Source: Gemmatimonadota bacterium (GTDB taxonomy: Bacteria > Gemmatimonadota > Gemmatimonadetes > Longimicrobiales > Gaopeijiaceae). Taken from it: 34,216 bases of DNA. The position numbers and the translations under genes are program-made. The stretch spans positions 1 through 34,216 of the forward strand of contig VXMI01000089.1 in the NCBI GenBank assembly GCA_009841165.1, given 5' to 3'. How positions within the stretch are numbered: position 1 is the first letter of the stretch; every line of letters begins with the position of its first letter. Under the pieces are notes generated by a model, which made no database searches, was not told the DNA's origin, and saw only the letters and a program-made list of their open reading frames with translations. Below are positions 16,166-25,300 of this stretch, piece by piece.

Positions 16166-16233
16166 TCTACGCTCGCCCAGCTCTCGACGTCCGTCCCGAA
16201 GTCCTCGCCGCCGATCGCACTGAGGAGTTTCAC
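16162..16233 (-). pseudogene. 3' remnant of a third copy of the secreted helical-repeat family
   Basis: On the minus strand this stretch encodes VKLLSAIGGEDFGTDVESWA and a stop at 16162-16164. It matches the C-terminal block of the two full-length paralogues (FLKAVSGEDFGADVEAWTAW and FLKAISGEDHGTDVEAWTAW). The similarity ends near 16233, where the upstream region of the next propeller gene begins. Only about 23 codons are left, so it is a scar of a lost gene. Confidence 0.7.
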
Positions 16234-16263
16234 GGTCGGTCCAGAAACCAAGGAAGGCGTAAC

Positions 16264-17526
16264 GTGACAAGAGCCACCTACCCTATCGTGGCCACCCTGC
16301 TCGCGACGCCGGCCGTCGCACAGGACCATCCGCTGACCCTGGACCTGACCGAGCTTTACCGCGTGGGCGGTTTGAACGCGCAAGAGTGGGCCTTTTTCGG
16401 GCCTCGCCTGGAGATGAGCTTCGATGGAGCCGGCAACCTGCTGGTGCTGGATGTTGTGAACCAGCGCGTCCTTGTAATCGGACCCGACGGTCGACTTGTG
16501 CGTGTCGTCGGGCGTGAGGGCGAAGGGCCGGGCGAGTTCCAGATGAGTTTGGTAATTGCGGTGTGGCGCGATGGCCGCTTTGCGGTGCCCGACATGGGCC
16601 ATTCCGCAATCCAGGTGTTCAACGCCGACGGCGAACTTGAGCGTTTCGTCAGGCTGGCCGACGAGAACATTCCGCTGGCCGCCACCCTCGGTTTCAGAGA
16701 GAGGATTCGGGCCGATCCGCTGGGCGACGGGATCATCGCCCAGGGGGTCGGCGGCGTGCTGGCCCAAATGGCAAGCTTTGCCAATCGCCGCATGGGACAA
16801 CCGGAAGACGAGAATCCGGCGGGAGTCGATGACCGCGCGCTTGAGATGTTGGACCTCTCCGGGGATGTGATGACATCGAGCCCGATCCTGCATGGATGGA
16901 GGGCACCGCACCCCGACGTCAGCCTGTCCTCGGCCGACGCTGCAGACTGGTCGAGGGTGGTCGCAACGACGGAAGACCGGCACTTCGAGCCGGGGTTTCA
17001 CTGGGATGTGCTACCCGACGGCACCATCGTCTACTCCGACTCCTCCGCGTACGCCATCAAACTCGCCCGTCCAGATGGATCAATGATCGACGTCCTCGGC
17101 CGGCCGCTCTCGCCACAGGCGGTCTCCGAGCGGGTCCAGCAAGAGGTGGTCGCGTCGCGACTTCAGCTCCTCGAGGAACGGTTGGCGCGAGGTTCGTTTT
17201 CGGCTGGGGCCTTGCCCCCGCAGGATCCCGAAGCGGGTCGCCGCAGGATTCGGGATCGCGGGTTCTACCACGAAGTCCCCGTGGTAAGGGGGATCGCGGT
17301 CACCTGGGAAGGCGGGCTGTGGATCCAGCGTCGTGGAGAGGATCCGTGGGATGACGATGGACCGATCGATGTCTTCAACGCGGATCGCGAGTACCTGGGC
17401 ACGCTCCCCGTCGGCCAACCGGAGATGCCGACTGCTTTCGGACCCGATGGTCTCGTAGTCCAATTGGAACGGGATGCACTGGACGTGCCAACGCTCGTCG
17501 TGAGCCAACTGGTAGAAGCCAGGTAG
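16264..17526 (+). CDS. Secreted six-bladed beta-propeller protein
   Basis: A 420-residue protein with a cleavable signal peptide ending AVAQ (about residue 20) and no lipobox, so it is probably periplasmic or released. Propeller strands include LEMSFDGAGNLLVLDVVNQR, VLVIGPDGRLVRVVG, REGEGPGEFQMSLVIAVWRD and FAVPDMGHSAIQVFNADGEL. The G-E-G-P-G-E motif links it to the propeller lipoproteins at 8483-9691 and 14159-15349. GTG 16264 is preceded by a strong AAGGAAGG. It is the last plus-strand gene before the TonB receptor, which has its own operator-promoter. Confidence 0.8.
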   Translation: MTRATYPIVATLLATPAVAQDHPLTLDLTELYRVGGLNAQEWAFFGPRLEMSFDGAGNLLVLDVVNQRVLVIGPDGRLVRVVGREGEGPGEFQMSLVIAVWRDGRFAVPDMGHSAIQVFNADGELERFVRLADENIPLAATLGFRERIRADPLGDGIIAQGVGGVLAQMASFANRRMGQPEDENPAGVDDRALEMLDLSGDVMTSSPILHGWRAPHPDVSLSSADAADWSRVVATTEDRHFEPGFHWDVLPDGTIVYSDSSAYAIKLARPDGSMIDVLGRPLSPQAVSERVQQEVVASRLQLLEERLARGSFSAGALPPQDPEAGRRRIRDRGFYHEVPVVRGIAVTWEGGLWIQRRGEDPWDDDGPIDVFNADREYLGTLPVGQPEMPTAFGPDGLVVQLERDALDVPTLVVSQLVEAR

Positions 17527-17550
17527 GGGGACAACTACCGGGATGTCATC

Positions 17551-17581
17551 TTAACATTACATAATGTAAATCAAACATTAC
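17551..17581 (+). promoter_or_regulatory. Periodic ACATTA/TAATGT operator-promoter, copy B
   Basis: ACATTA-ca-TAATGT at 17554-17567 is followed by a 7-bp spacer (aaatcaa) and a second ACATTA at 17575, 21 bp from the first. TTAACA (17551-17556) with a 17-bp gap to AACATT (17574-17579) gives a -35/-10 pair in the same register as the sister site at 21.23 kb. A protein bound to the half-sites would cover both boxes. It lies 90 bp upstream of the TonB receptor start used here. Confidence 0.65.
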
Positions 17582-17670
17582 GCTGCTGCATCCATGAGCT
17601 TTCTCGTGGAACCCGATTGGGACACCTCAGCTTGCGGAGGTCAGCCAAGTAGGCCAGGAGTTAGACCTGG

Positions 17671-20031
17671 ATGACGCTTGTTGGCTCGCGGATATCCACG
17701 CTGTCCGAACAACGGCCCGCCTCGCCTGCGATAATTCCCATGCATAGAGTCTCTTCCACGGCGGTTCATCCGTGTATCGGCGGAATCCGTCGGCACCTGC
17801 TCGCGCTCGTCTTGTCTTTTGCGGTCGCTCCCGCGCTCGACATTCCCCATCTCTCCGCTCAGGAGGCGGAGCAAGTGCATGTGTTCGAGGGCAATGTCCG
17901 CGACGCGGGTACCGGTCAACCGCTGGCGGGTGCACACGTATCGGTGGTCGGAAGGGAGACCTGGGCGGTCACCCGCGGGGACGGGAGCTTCCACCTGACC
18001 GGGTTGGCCGCGGGTGCCTACATCCTTCGAGCCGACCGCCTGGGATACCGGGGCGCCACCGCGGTAGTAACCGTGGGGACCGAGCGCGCGCGCCGGGCGG
18101 TGGCGGAGTCGGCAGAGGTCGTGATCGAGTTGGCACCGTCTCCCATTGCGCTGGATGACCTGGTGGTGACGGCCACGATCACCGAGCGAGCCGCGGCCGA
18201 GGCGCTCCGGCCGGTCAGCGTCATGACGGGCGATGTCCTGCAGCGCCAGATGACGGCGACCGTCGCCGGGACACTGGCGTCGATGCCGGGGATGGCCGCT
18301 ACCAGGATGGGTCCATCGGTTGCGCAACCGGTGATCCGGGGACTGAGCGGGGATCGCGTACTGATGCTCGAGGACGGGATTGCGGTTGGGGATGCCTCCA
18401 ACCAGGGCGCGGATCACACCACCGCGCTCGATCCGTCGTCGGCGCGGCGGATCGAGGTTGTGCGGGGTCCGGGTGCGCTGCTCTACGGGGGCAACGCGCT
18501 GGGCGGAGTCATCAACGTCATCCGCGACGAGATTCCGTCTGCCGCGCCGCACCACCTGACGGGCTCGGCGACTCTGCAGACACAGACCGCGACTGGCTCG
18601 CTGGCCGGCAGCGCCACGGCCGTGTTCGCCATCGCGGAGCGCGTGCCGCTGCGTGTGGAGGTGGCCGCGCGGACGGCGGGAGATCTGAAGACACCGATCG
18701 GAACACTTCTCAACACCGACGGAGAACTGTGGAGCGGGGGTGCGGGGACGGCCTACGTGGGCGATTGGGGTCGCGTGGGGGCGTCCTTCCGCGGCTACCG
18801 CAACTACTACGGCATCCCGGGCGGTTTCGTGGGTGGGCACGAGGAGGGGGTGCGGATCGAAATGGAGCGCGTGTCATCCAGGAGCCGGACCGTGATCGAT
18901 GACCCGGTCGGGCCCTTTCACAACCTCCGCTTCGACGCGACTCACTCCTGGTACACTCACCGCGAGATCGAAGCATCGGGCATTCTGGGCACGCTCTTCG
19001 AGCAACAGAGCGCGAGCGCGGACGTCCTGGGTCGGCATCGGAGGTGGGGACCGTTTGCGGCGGGCGCGATGGGCGGCCGTGCATCGTGGGAGGATTTCGG
19101 ATACGGGGGATCCCTGCATACGCCGGACACACGTCGGCTCAAAGCGGCCCTGTACCTGCTCGAGGAGGTCGATCTGGGCTCCTTCCAGATCGAGTCGGGA
19201 CTGCGCTACGACTGGACTCTGATCGATCCCGGGGAAGAGCGGGTTTCGGACATCGGTGAGATTCATGAACGCGGATTCCCCTCCCTTTCGGGATCGCTGG
19301 GTGTCCTGTACAAGTCCGCCTCCGGGCTGGTGCTCGGTGCCAGCCTTGTCCGCGCGTTTCGCACGCCCGACGTCACCGAACTCTATTCGGAGGGGCCGCA
19401 TCTGGCGGCCTACGTGTTCGAAGTCGGAAACCCGTCTCTGGAGGGCGAGGTCGGGAGGGGGCTCGACGTCTTCCTCCGCTTCGAGTCCGACCGGCTGAGG
19501 GCCGAGGTGACCGGCTTCCACAACGACATCAGGAACCACATCTACGGGGAGGACACGGGCCGCCTGAGCCGCGTGCTCCTACCCATCTATCAATTCCGGG
19601 GCAGCGACGCCGTGTTCAGCGGCTTCGAAGCCGGTGTGGACGTGGACGCCGGGAGGGGGCTGGCGCTGGAGGGGGTGGCCTCAATGGTGAACGGCCGTCT
19701 CAAGGGGACCGATCAGCCCTTGCCTCTCGTTCCTCCGCTCAAGGGACACGTTGCCGTGAAGTACGAGAGGCCGTCGTGGTATGTCCGGGCGGAGGCCGAG
19801 ATGGCCGACCAGCAGGACAGGGTTGGCGAATTCGAGACGGCGACTGCCGGGTACACCGTCTTCAACGCCGCAGCAGGCGTGCGGATTACCTTCGGCGGGC
19901 GTCTGAACGTGCTGACCGTGAACCTCGTCAACGCCGCGAATGCCGAGTACCGTAACCACCTGTCGCGGGTTAAGGAGATCATGCCGGAGGCCGGACGGAG
20001 TCTGAACGTCATGTACCGGGTGGTGTTCTAG
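17671..20031 (+). CDS. ZnuD-like TonB-dependent outer-membrane receptor
   Basis: A 786-residue receptor. An export signal (core about residues 45-64, ending LSAQ) precedes a carboxypeptidase-regulatory-like domain (about 70-145; GNVRDAGTGQPLAGAHVSVV), a plug (about 165-285; PVIRGLSGDRVLMLEDGI, ASNQGADHTTALDP, RIEVVRGPGALLYGGNALGG) and a beta-barrel ending MYRVVF. The plug, the NYYGIPGG and HREIEASG segments and the PEAGRS end resemble the ZnuD zinc receptor group. Transport would use TonB energy. Zinc as substrate is inference; copper or another metal complex is possible. ATG 17671 has AGGAG upstream and keeps a leader of the same length as the co-regulated genes. ATG 17740 would give a shorter, more usual signal peptide but has no visible ribosome-binding site. 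Confidence 0.85.
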   Translation: MTLVGSRISTLSEQRPASPAIIPMHRVSSTAVHPCIGGIRRHLLALVLSFAVAPALDIPHLSAQEAEQVHVFEGNVRDAGTGQPLAGAHVSVVGRETWAVTRGDGSFHLTGLAAGAYILRADRLGYRGATAVVTVGTERARRAVAESAEVVIELAPSPIALDDLVVTATITERAAAEALRPVSVMTGDVLQRQMTATVAGTLASMPGMAATRMGPSVAQPVIRGLSGDRVLMLEDGIAVGDASNQGADHTTALDPSSARRIEVVRGPGALLYGGNALGGVINVIRDEIPSAAPHHLTGSATLQTQTATGSLAGSATAVFAIAERVPLRVEVAARTAGDLKTPIGTLLNTDGELWSGGAGTAYVGDWGRVGASFRGYRNYYGIPGGFVGGHEEGVRIEMERVSSRSRTVIDDPVGPFHNLRFDATHSWYTHREIEASGILGTLFEQQSASADVLGRHRRWGPFAAGAMGGRASWEDFGYGGSLHTPDTRRLKAALYLLEEVDLGSFQIESGLRYDWTLIDPGEERVSDIGEIHERGFPSLSGSLGVLYKSASGLVLGASLVRAFRTPDVTELYSEGPHLAAYVFEVGNPSLEGEVGRGLDVFLRFESDRLRAEVTGFHNDIRNHIYGEDTGRLSRVLLPIYQFRGSDAVFSGFEAGVDVDAGRGLALEGVASMVNGRLKGTDQPLPLVPPLKGHVAVKYERPSWYVRAEAEMADQQDRVGEFETATAGYTVFNAAAGVRITFGGRLNVLTVNLVNAANAEYRNHLSRVKEIMPEAGRSLNVMYRVVF

Positions 20032-20045
20032 TGTGCGCTTGCTAG

Positions 20046-21137
20046 CTACCGTGCCAGCCAGGCGCTGAAGCGCTCGTTCAGTTCGTCCTGGTTGTCGACC
20101 CAGAATGCCCAGTCGTACCGAAGCGCGCGATCCATGTTGCCCGCGCTGGCCGGCATGTGGGGCGCCATGTCGACCCCCGCGACTACATGGGTCGTCACCA
20201 GCGGCATACCTGATCTGCGCGCCGGGGAATAGGAGATGCGGCGGCCGATTCGCGCCAGGGACTCGGCGCTGGTGCTGAAGGCCACGTATTCCAGAGCCTC
20301 TTCCAGCCTCGGAGTACCCGCGACGATCCCGATCTGACCCACGTCCAGCAACTGTCCGTCCCACACGATCACGAACGGTTGGTTTTCCAGGATCTGGGCA
20401 TTGAAGATGCGACCGTTATACGCCGTGCTCATGACCACTTCCCTGTCGGCCAACATCTGGGGTGGCTGGGCGCCCGCCTCCCACCAGACCACCTCGTCCT
20501 TGATCGTTGCGAGCCTGGCAAAGGCCCGGTCCAGGCCCGCCGGCGTTTCCAGCGTGCTGTACACCTCGTCAAGCGGCACGCCATCGGCGATCAGTGCGAA
20601 CTCCAGGTTCACCTGCGGTACGCGCCGCATCCCGCGGCGGCCCGGGAACTTCTGCAGGTCGAAGAAATCGGCCATGGTGGTGGGCTTTTCGTCCGGGAAG
20701 TTCTCGTCGTTGTACGCGTAGACGGTCGCCCAGTACAGATTGCCCACCCCGCACTCGGTGTGGCTTTCGGCCACGAAGTCGTCGGCCGCGGGAGTGCCGT
20801 CGGGCCCGGCCGGCAGATCGCTGATGTCTATCGGCTCCAGCAGTCCCTCGTCGCAACCGCGCACGGCGTCGGCCATCTCCAGGTCGACCACATCCCAATG
20901 GATGTTGCCGATGTCCACCTGCGCCCGTATCTGGGCCAGACCGCCGTTGTAGGCCTCCAGGCTGATGCGGATGCCGGTCGCCTCGCTGAACGGAATGTTG
21001 GCGCCCTCGTTGACGGCGCGGGCGTAGGATCCGCCCCAGGACACGACGGTGATCGACTGCCCGGCGATGGGGAGGAACGGGACGCTGGACAGGAGCGCAC
21101 CAAAGCCCAGGGCGGCCACCACCGGCAAGCGTCTCAC
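20046..21137 (-). CDS. Periplasmic solute-binding protein of the spermidine/putrescine (PotD-like) type, orphan
   Basis: A 363-residue binding protein. The signal peptide (VRRLPVVAALGFGALLSSVP ... IAGQ) is followed by ITVVSWGGSYARAVNEG, NIHWDVVDLEMADAVRGCDE, NLYWATVYAYNDENFPDEKP and FPGRRGMRRVPQVNLEFALI, the usual pattern of COG0687 proteins that feed an ABC importer. No permease or ATPase gene is nearby, so the partner is elsewhere or absent. The frame is open to 21227, but I chose GTG 21137: it has GGAG at good distance, starts the signal peptide cleanly, and leaves the operator-promoter at 21216-21260 outside the gene. It converges with the TonB receptor, 14 bp apart, and shares its operator. 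Confidence 0.8.
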   Translation of the reverse strand: MRRLPVVAALGFGALLSSVPFLPIAGQSITVVSWGGSYARAVNEGANIPFSEATGIRISLEAYNGGLAQIRAQVDIGNIHWDVVDLEMADAVRGCDEGLLEPIDISDLPAGPDGTPAADDFVAESHTECGVGNLYWATVYAYNDENFPDEKPTTMADFFDLQKFPGRRGMRRVPQVNLEFALIADGVPLDEVYSTLETPAGLDRAFARLATIKDEVVWWEAGAQPPQMLADREVVMSTAYNGRIFNAQILENQPFVIVWDGQLLDVGQIGIVAGTPRLEEALEYVAFSTSAESLARIGRRISYSPARRSGMPLVTTHVVAGVDMAPHMPASAGNMDRALRYDWAFWVDNQDELNERFSAWLAR

Positions 21138-21215
21138 GACTATGCTCCCATACCGTCTCTGTTCAGCATTGTGGCGATAAAGCCCCCGCCGCGCGCGTCG
21201 AGCCGAAGATCCGTG

Positions 21216-21260
21216 AATGTAAATCAAACATTACATAATGTCAATCAGACATTACATCAT
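21216..21260 (-). promoter_or_regulatory. Periodic ACATTA/TAATGT operator-promoter, copy C
   Basis: The best copy. On the plus strand GAATGT-N7-ACATTA-ca-TAATGT-N7-ACATTA-ca runs from 21215 to 21256, with the ACATTA units at 21228 and 21249, exactly 21 bp apart. Toward the solute-binding protein gene, TTGACA (21244-21239) and TACATT (21221-21216) are separated by 17 bp, a near-ideal sigma-70-type promoter. The -35 and -10 both overlap half-sites. The expected transcript start is about 70 bases before GTG 21137. Confidence 0.7.
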
Positions 21261-21294
21261 CTTGGCCTGGATTGTCGCGCGTGATGCCCGGCCG

Positions 21295-22332
21295 TCAGTC
21301 CGGTTGACCGGTGACCCACGCGGTCCAGGCCTCGACATCCGTTCCATGGTCCTCGCCGCTGATTGCTTTCAAAAATGCCAGAGCCCGCTCTCGAGTGTAC
21401 TCATGTTCGGCCCCGACGTGCGCCAGCAGCAGGTCGGGGGTCTCATGCACCAGCTGTCGTGCGAACTCCGGGTCTGTGTCGGTCGCAACCAGGGCACTGA
21501 GCATACTTCGGAAAGCAAACGGATTCGTCCCCCCGAAGATGGCCGACAAATGGGAGCGGGCCTGAAACCAATCGACAGGATCCCTCTCAAATGTGGTTGG
21601 CCCATCCAGCATGGCCATGGCCACCGAGCTGGCCGGCGCGAGTGGATCGATCAGGGAAGCAACCAGGGCATGCCATGAAGTGTCATAGTCCAGGAAGTTG
21701 CCCAGAACGAGGGTTGCGACCGATCGCGCTGCCCACGACGAATCCCTCGCGAGCACTTCGTGGGCAAGCTGGCGGTCCTCTTCGCCTTCTGCGGTGTGAA
21801 CGAGCTCCCAAACGTGGTCGAACGTCTCCAGATCGGCGCCCATGCGTGCGGCAAGCTCCCGCGAAGTCATGGACACGCCATCGATGGTGAGATTGCCCCA
21901 GTTGAGCGTACGCGCGACGGCGGTCAGCGTACGCAGATCCTCTGTCGCGACCGTCTTTAGCATCTGCCATGCCTCGGGCAGACCAACCGTTTCGGTTCCT
22001 GTCTGGCGGTAGTGGACTCGGGTGCTGTCTTCCACGCTGACCACGACCGTGTACCAGTCGTCCGATCCGTCGGTCGAAAAGCGAAAGGCGCCCGCGTCGG
22101 CGAATCCGAGTTCGAACCTCATGACTGCGGCACAGGCGTGGAAGGGACGGTCGGGAGCCAGCTCCCGAATGGTGTCGAAGAGTTCCTTAGCATCCCAGTC
22201 CTTCAACCCGATGAACTCGACGGGGCCGTTGGGCCCGGCAATGACCTGGCCGGCTCCCTGCGATGTCGTCAAGGCAAATACCGCGGCCAATCCGGCTACT
22301 GCGCTCAGGACTTTCCTTCCGGCTGTCTTCAT
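21295..22332 (-). CDS. Secreted helical-repeat protein, paralogue 2 of an unnamed family
   Basis: A 345-residue protein with a signal peptide (core SAVAGLAAVFALTTSQ). It then follows the same plan as the product of 13025-14053: GAGQVIAGPNGPVEFIGL, DRPFHACAAVMRFELGFADA, VSVEDSTRVHYRQTGTETVG, RQLAHEVLARDSSWAARSVA, DPVDWFQARSHLSAIFGGTN, LLLAHVGAEHE, SGEDHGTDVEAWTAW. A conserved Cys/His pair (FHAC) and the C-terminal SGED block are the most constant parts. Function unknown. It stands between the Tricorn-like peptidase gene and the operator-controlled binding protein. GAGG lies upstream of ATG 22332. Confidence 0.7.
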   Translation of the reverse strand: MKTAGRKVLSAVAGLAAVFALTTSQGAGQVIAGPNGPVEFIGLKDWDAKELFDTIRELAPDRPFHACAAVMRFELGFADAGAFRFSTDGSDDWYTVVVSVEDSTRVHYRQTGTETVGLPEAWQMLKTVATEDLRTLTAVARTLNWGNLTIDGVSMTSRELAARMGADLETFDHVWELVHTAEGEEDRQLAHEVLARDSSWAARSVATLVLGNFLDYDTSWHALVASLIDPLAPASSVAMAMLDGPTTFERDPVDWFQARSHLSAIFGGTNPFAFRSMLSALVATDTDPEFARQLVHETPDLLLAHVGAEHEYTRERALAFLKAISGEDHGTDVEAWTAWVTGQPD

Positions 22333-22384
22333 TCCACGAATCCTCTGAATGAACCCTCGGCCCCGGATCGCGGCCCGGACAGTC

Positions 22385-25300
22385 TTACATACCTCCCGGC
22401 CTCCTCGCTCTTACCGGCGGATCCGGCTCCGCCAGGATCTCCACCGCCTCTGTTTCCAGCAGTCGCATCGCTTCGGCCACCGCGGCCTCCAACTGCGGAT
22501 CCCGCCCCGCGATCACATCGGCGGGGACCTGCCGCACCTCGATGTCCGGCGCGACGCCCTCATTTTCCACCTTCCACTCGCCGTTCAGGTCGAAGAACCC
22601 GCCGCGCGGCGCCGTCACCAGCCCGCCGTCGATCAGCGGGGGCACGTCCCAGATGCCGACCAGGCCGCCCCACGTGCGCGTTCCCACCAGCGGGCCGACC
22701 CCGCGCAGGCGGAACATGTACGGAAGCAGGTCGCCGCCCGATCCCGCGGCGTCGTTGATGATCATGACCTTCGGGCCCCAGATCCCCGCGGCCGGGAGAC
22801 GGAACGGCTCGCGGTCGCCGGCGGGGTTGTTGAAGTAGCCCATGAGCGGGCGCGCCATGAGGTCGACGATGTAGTCGGCCGCCGAGCCGCCGCCGTTGTA
22901 GCGCTCGTCGACAACCGCGCCGTCGCGGTCCTGCTGGGCGAAGTAGTAGCGGTTGAAATAGGTGTAGCCGCCCTGCGCGGTGTTGGGCAGCCAGACGTAG
23001 GCGAGGCGGCCGCCGGACATCTCGTCGACCTTGCGGCGGTTGTCCTCGACCCACTCGCGACTCCGCAGCGCGCCCTCGTTGCCCACCGGGACGACCTGCA
23101 CGACCCTCGACCCCTCGCCGTCCGCCGTCGCGCCCACCCGCAGCGCCACCTGCCTGCCGACCGTGCCCTCGAAGAGGCTGTACGGGTTGGTCGGCGCGCG
23201 CAGTTCGACCCCGTCGACCGCGATGATGTAGTCGCCCTCCGCGACATCAATCCCGGGGGCGCTCAGCGGGGACTCGAGCCCGGGGTTCCAGTTCTCGCCA
23301 GTGTAGATGTGGGCGATGCGGTAGCGCCCCGCGTCCTCCTCCAGGTCCGCGCCGAGGAGCCCCACGGGCACCACATCGACGTCGGGGTTGTCGCCACCGA
23401 ACACGTACGAGTGCCCGATCGCGACTTCGCCCGCCAGCACGTCGAGGAGGTAGTTCATGTCGGAGCGGTGCGCGACGTGCTCGATCCAGGGCTCGTACAT
23501 GTCGTGAACGGCCGGCCAGTCGGCGCCGTGGACGTTCTCGACATAGAGAAAGTCGCGCTGGTAGCGCCACGCCTCCCGGAAGAGCTGCCGCCACTCCTCG
23601 CGTGGGTCGACGCGCATGCGCACCGCGGTGTCGAGACGGCCCTCGCCGACGCTCGGGCTGCCGGAGGTGCCGACCACGCCCCACGACGGGCCGCTCCGGT
23701 AGAGCAGCTTCTGCCCGTCCGCCGAGACGCTGAACTGCTGCACCGGCGTCAGGAACGGGGTCGCCTCGTCGTCGTCCAGCGAATAGCGGTACAGCGTGCC
23801 CGCGCCGGGTCCCGTCAGGGCCGCCGTGGCCGACTCGCCGCCCGCGCCCGGGCCCGTGAAGAAGACGACACCCTCGGGCCCCGCCGCGAGGCCCGAGTAG
23901 TTGCGCGCCGGGACCCCCGCCGCGAGGATGCGCTGGTCCATCCCCTCGAAGTCGATGCGGATGTCGTCGCCGCCCGTGTCGGCCGCGTCGCCGCCGCCCA
24001 TGTCTCCGCCCTCATCCCCCTCATCCTCGTCCGCCGTGTCGTCCGCCGCGGCCTCTTCGTCGCTGACCGGCAGGAAGGGCGACGGCTCGTCGGCCTGGAG
24101 CACGGCCAGGTAGAGCGCTCGGCGCACCGGACGCTCGTAGGAGGTCATGTCGAGCCAGCCGCTGCTCAGCCCGTAGTCGGTGCTGGCGAGGAAGTAGAGG
24201 TACTTGCCGCCCGCGTCCCAGGCGGGGGCGAGCGCGTCCGAGAGGCCGTCGGTGAACTGGCGCGTGCTGCCGTCGGCGAGCGAGTGGACCATGACGACGT
24301 GGAACTGGCTGTCGAGGCGCTTGGCATAGGCCAGCCAGCGGGAGTCGGGGGACCACACGGGGTCGATCGTGCGCAGCGGGTGCGCGTACCGGTCGGTGTC
24401 GACGAGGGTGACGTCGCCGCTCGCGACCTCGACGCGCCAGAGATTGAGGTCGGTGTCGGTGAAGGCGAGGTGCTCGGAGTCGGGGGACCAGGTGGGGGTG
24501 AAGAAGAAGGTCGGGTTCGGGATGACGATTTCACGGGGCTCGCCCAGGCCGTCCTGGGAGCCGATCATGAGCCGGTACTCGCCCGACGCGTCCGAGAACC
24601 AGGAGACGTGGCGGCCGTCGGGGGACCACGCGGGGCTGCGGTCGGCGACGCCGGAGGTGCGGGTCAGGTTGCGCCAGTCGCCGTCCTCGGCGGGCACGGT
24701 GAAGATGTCGCCGCGCGCTTCGAAGAGGGCGCGGACGCCGGTTGGGGAGAGGGACGCGTTCTGCAGCGCGCCGCCAACGTCCTCCCAGTGGGCGCGCAGC
24801 CAGGGGAAGTCGCCGCGCACGGTGATGTCGACCTGTTCGGCCGCGCCGCTTGCGGGGTCAAGGAGGTGAATGTAGCCGCCCTGCTCGTAGACCACCGCGC
24901 CGCCGCCCGCGTCGAGGCCCTTGACGTCGAAGTCGGCGTGCCGGGTGACCTGCCGGACGGTGCGCGCACCGGTGTCGTACGCCCAGATGTTCGTGGCCCA
25001 GTCGCGGTCCGAAAGGAAGAAGACCTCGTCGCCGAGCCAGACGGGATCGAGGTCGTTGCTGTCGTCCCACGGGATCTCCTCGAGCGCCCAGTCGTCCGTG
25101 TCGACGATCCACACCGGGTTGACCTGACCGCCCCGGTAGCCCCGCCACTCGGCGTCGTTGAGCTGCCGCTGCTGGTAGGCGAAGCGCGACCCGTCGGCCG
25201 AGAAGTCGCCGGTCTTCCCGCGCGGAATCGGCATCTCCTCGGGCAGCCCGCCGTCGAGCCCGACCGTGAAGAAGCGGGGGTACGCGATCGGCGCGCTGGT

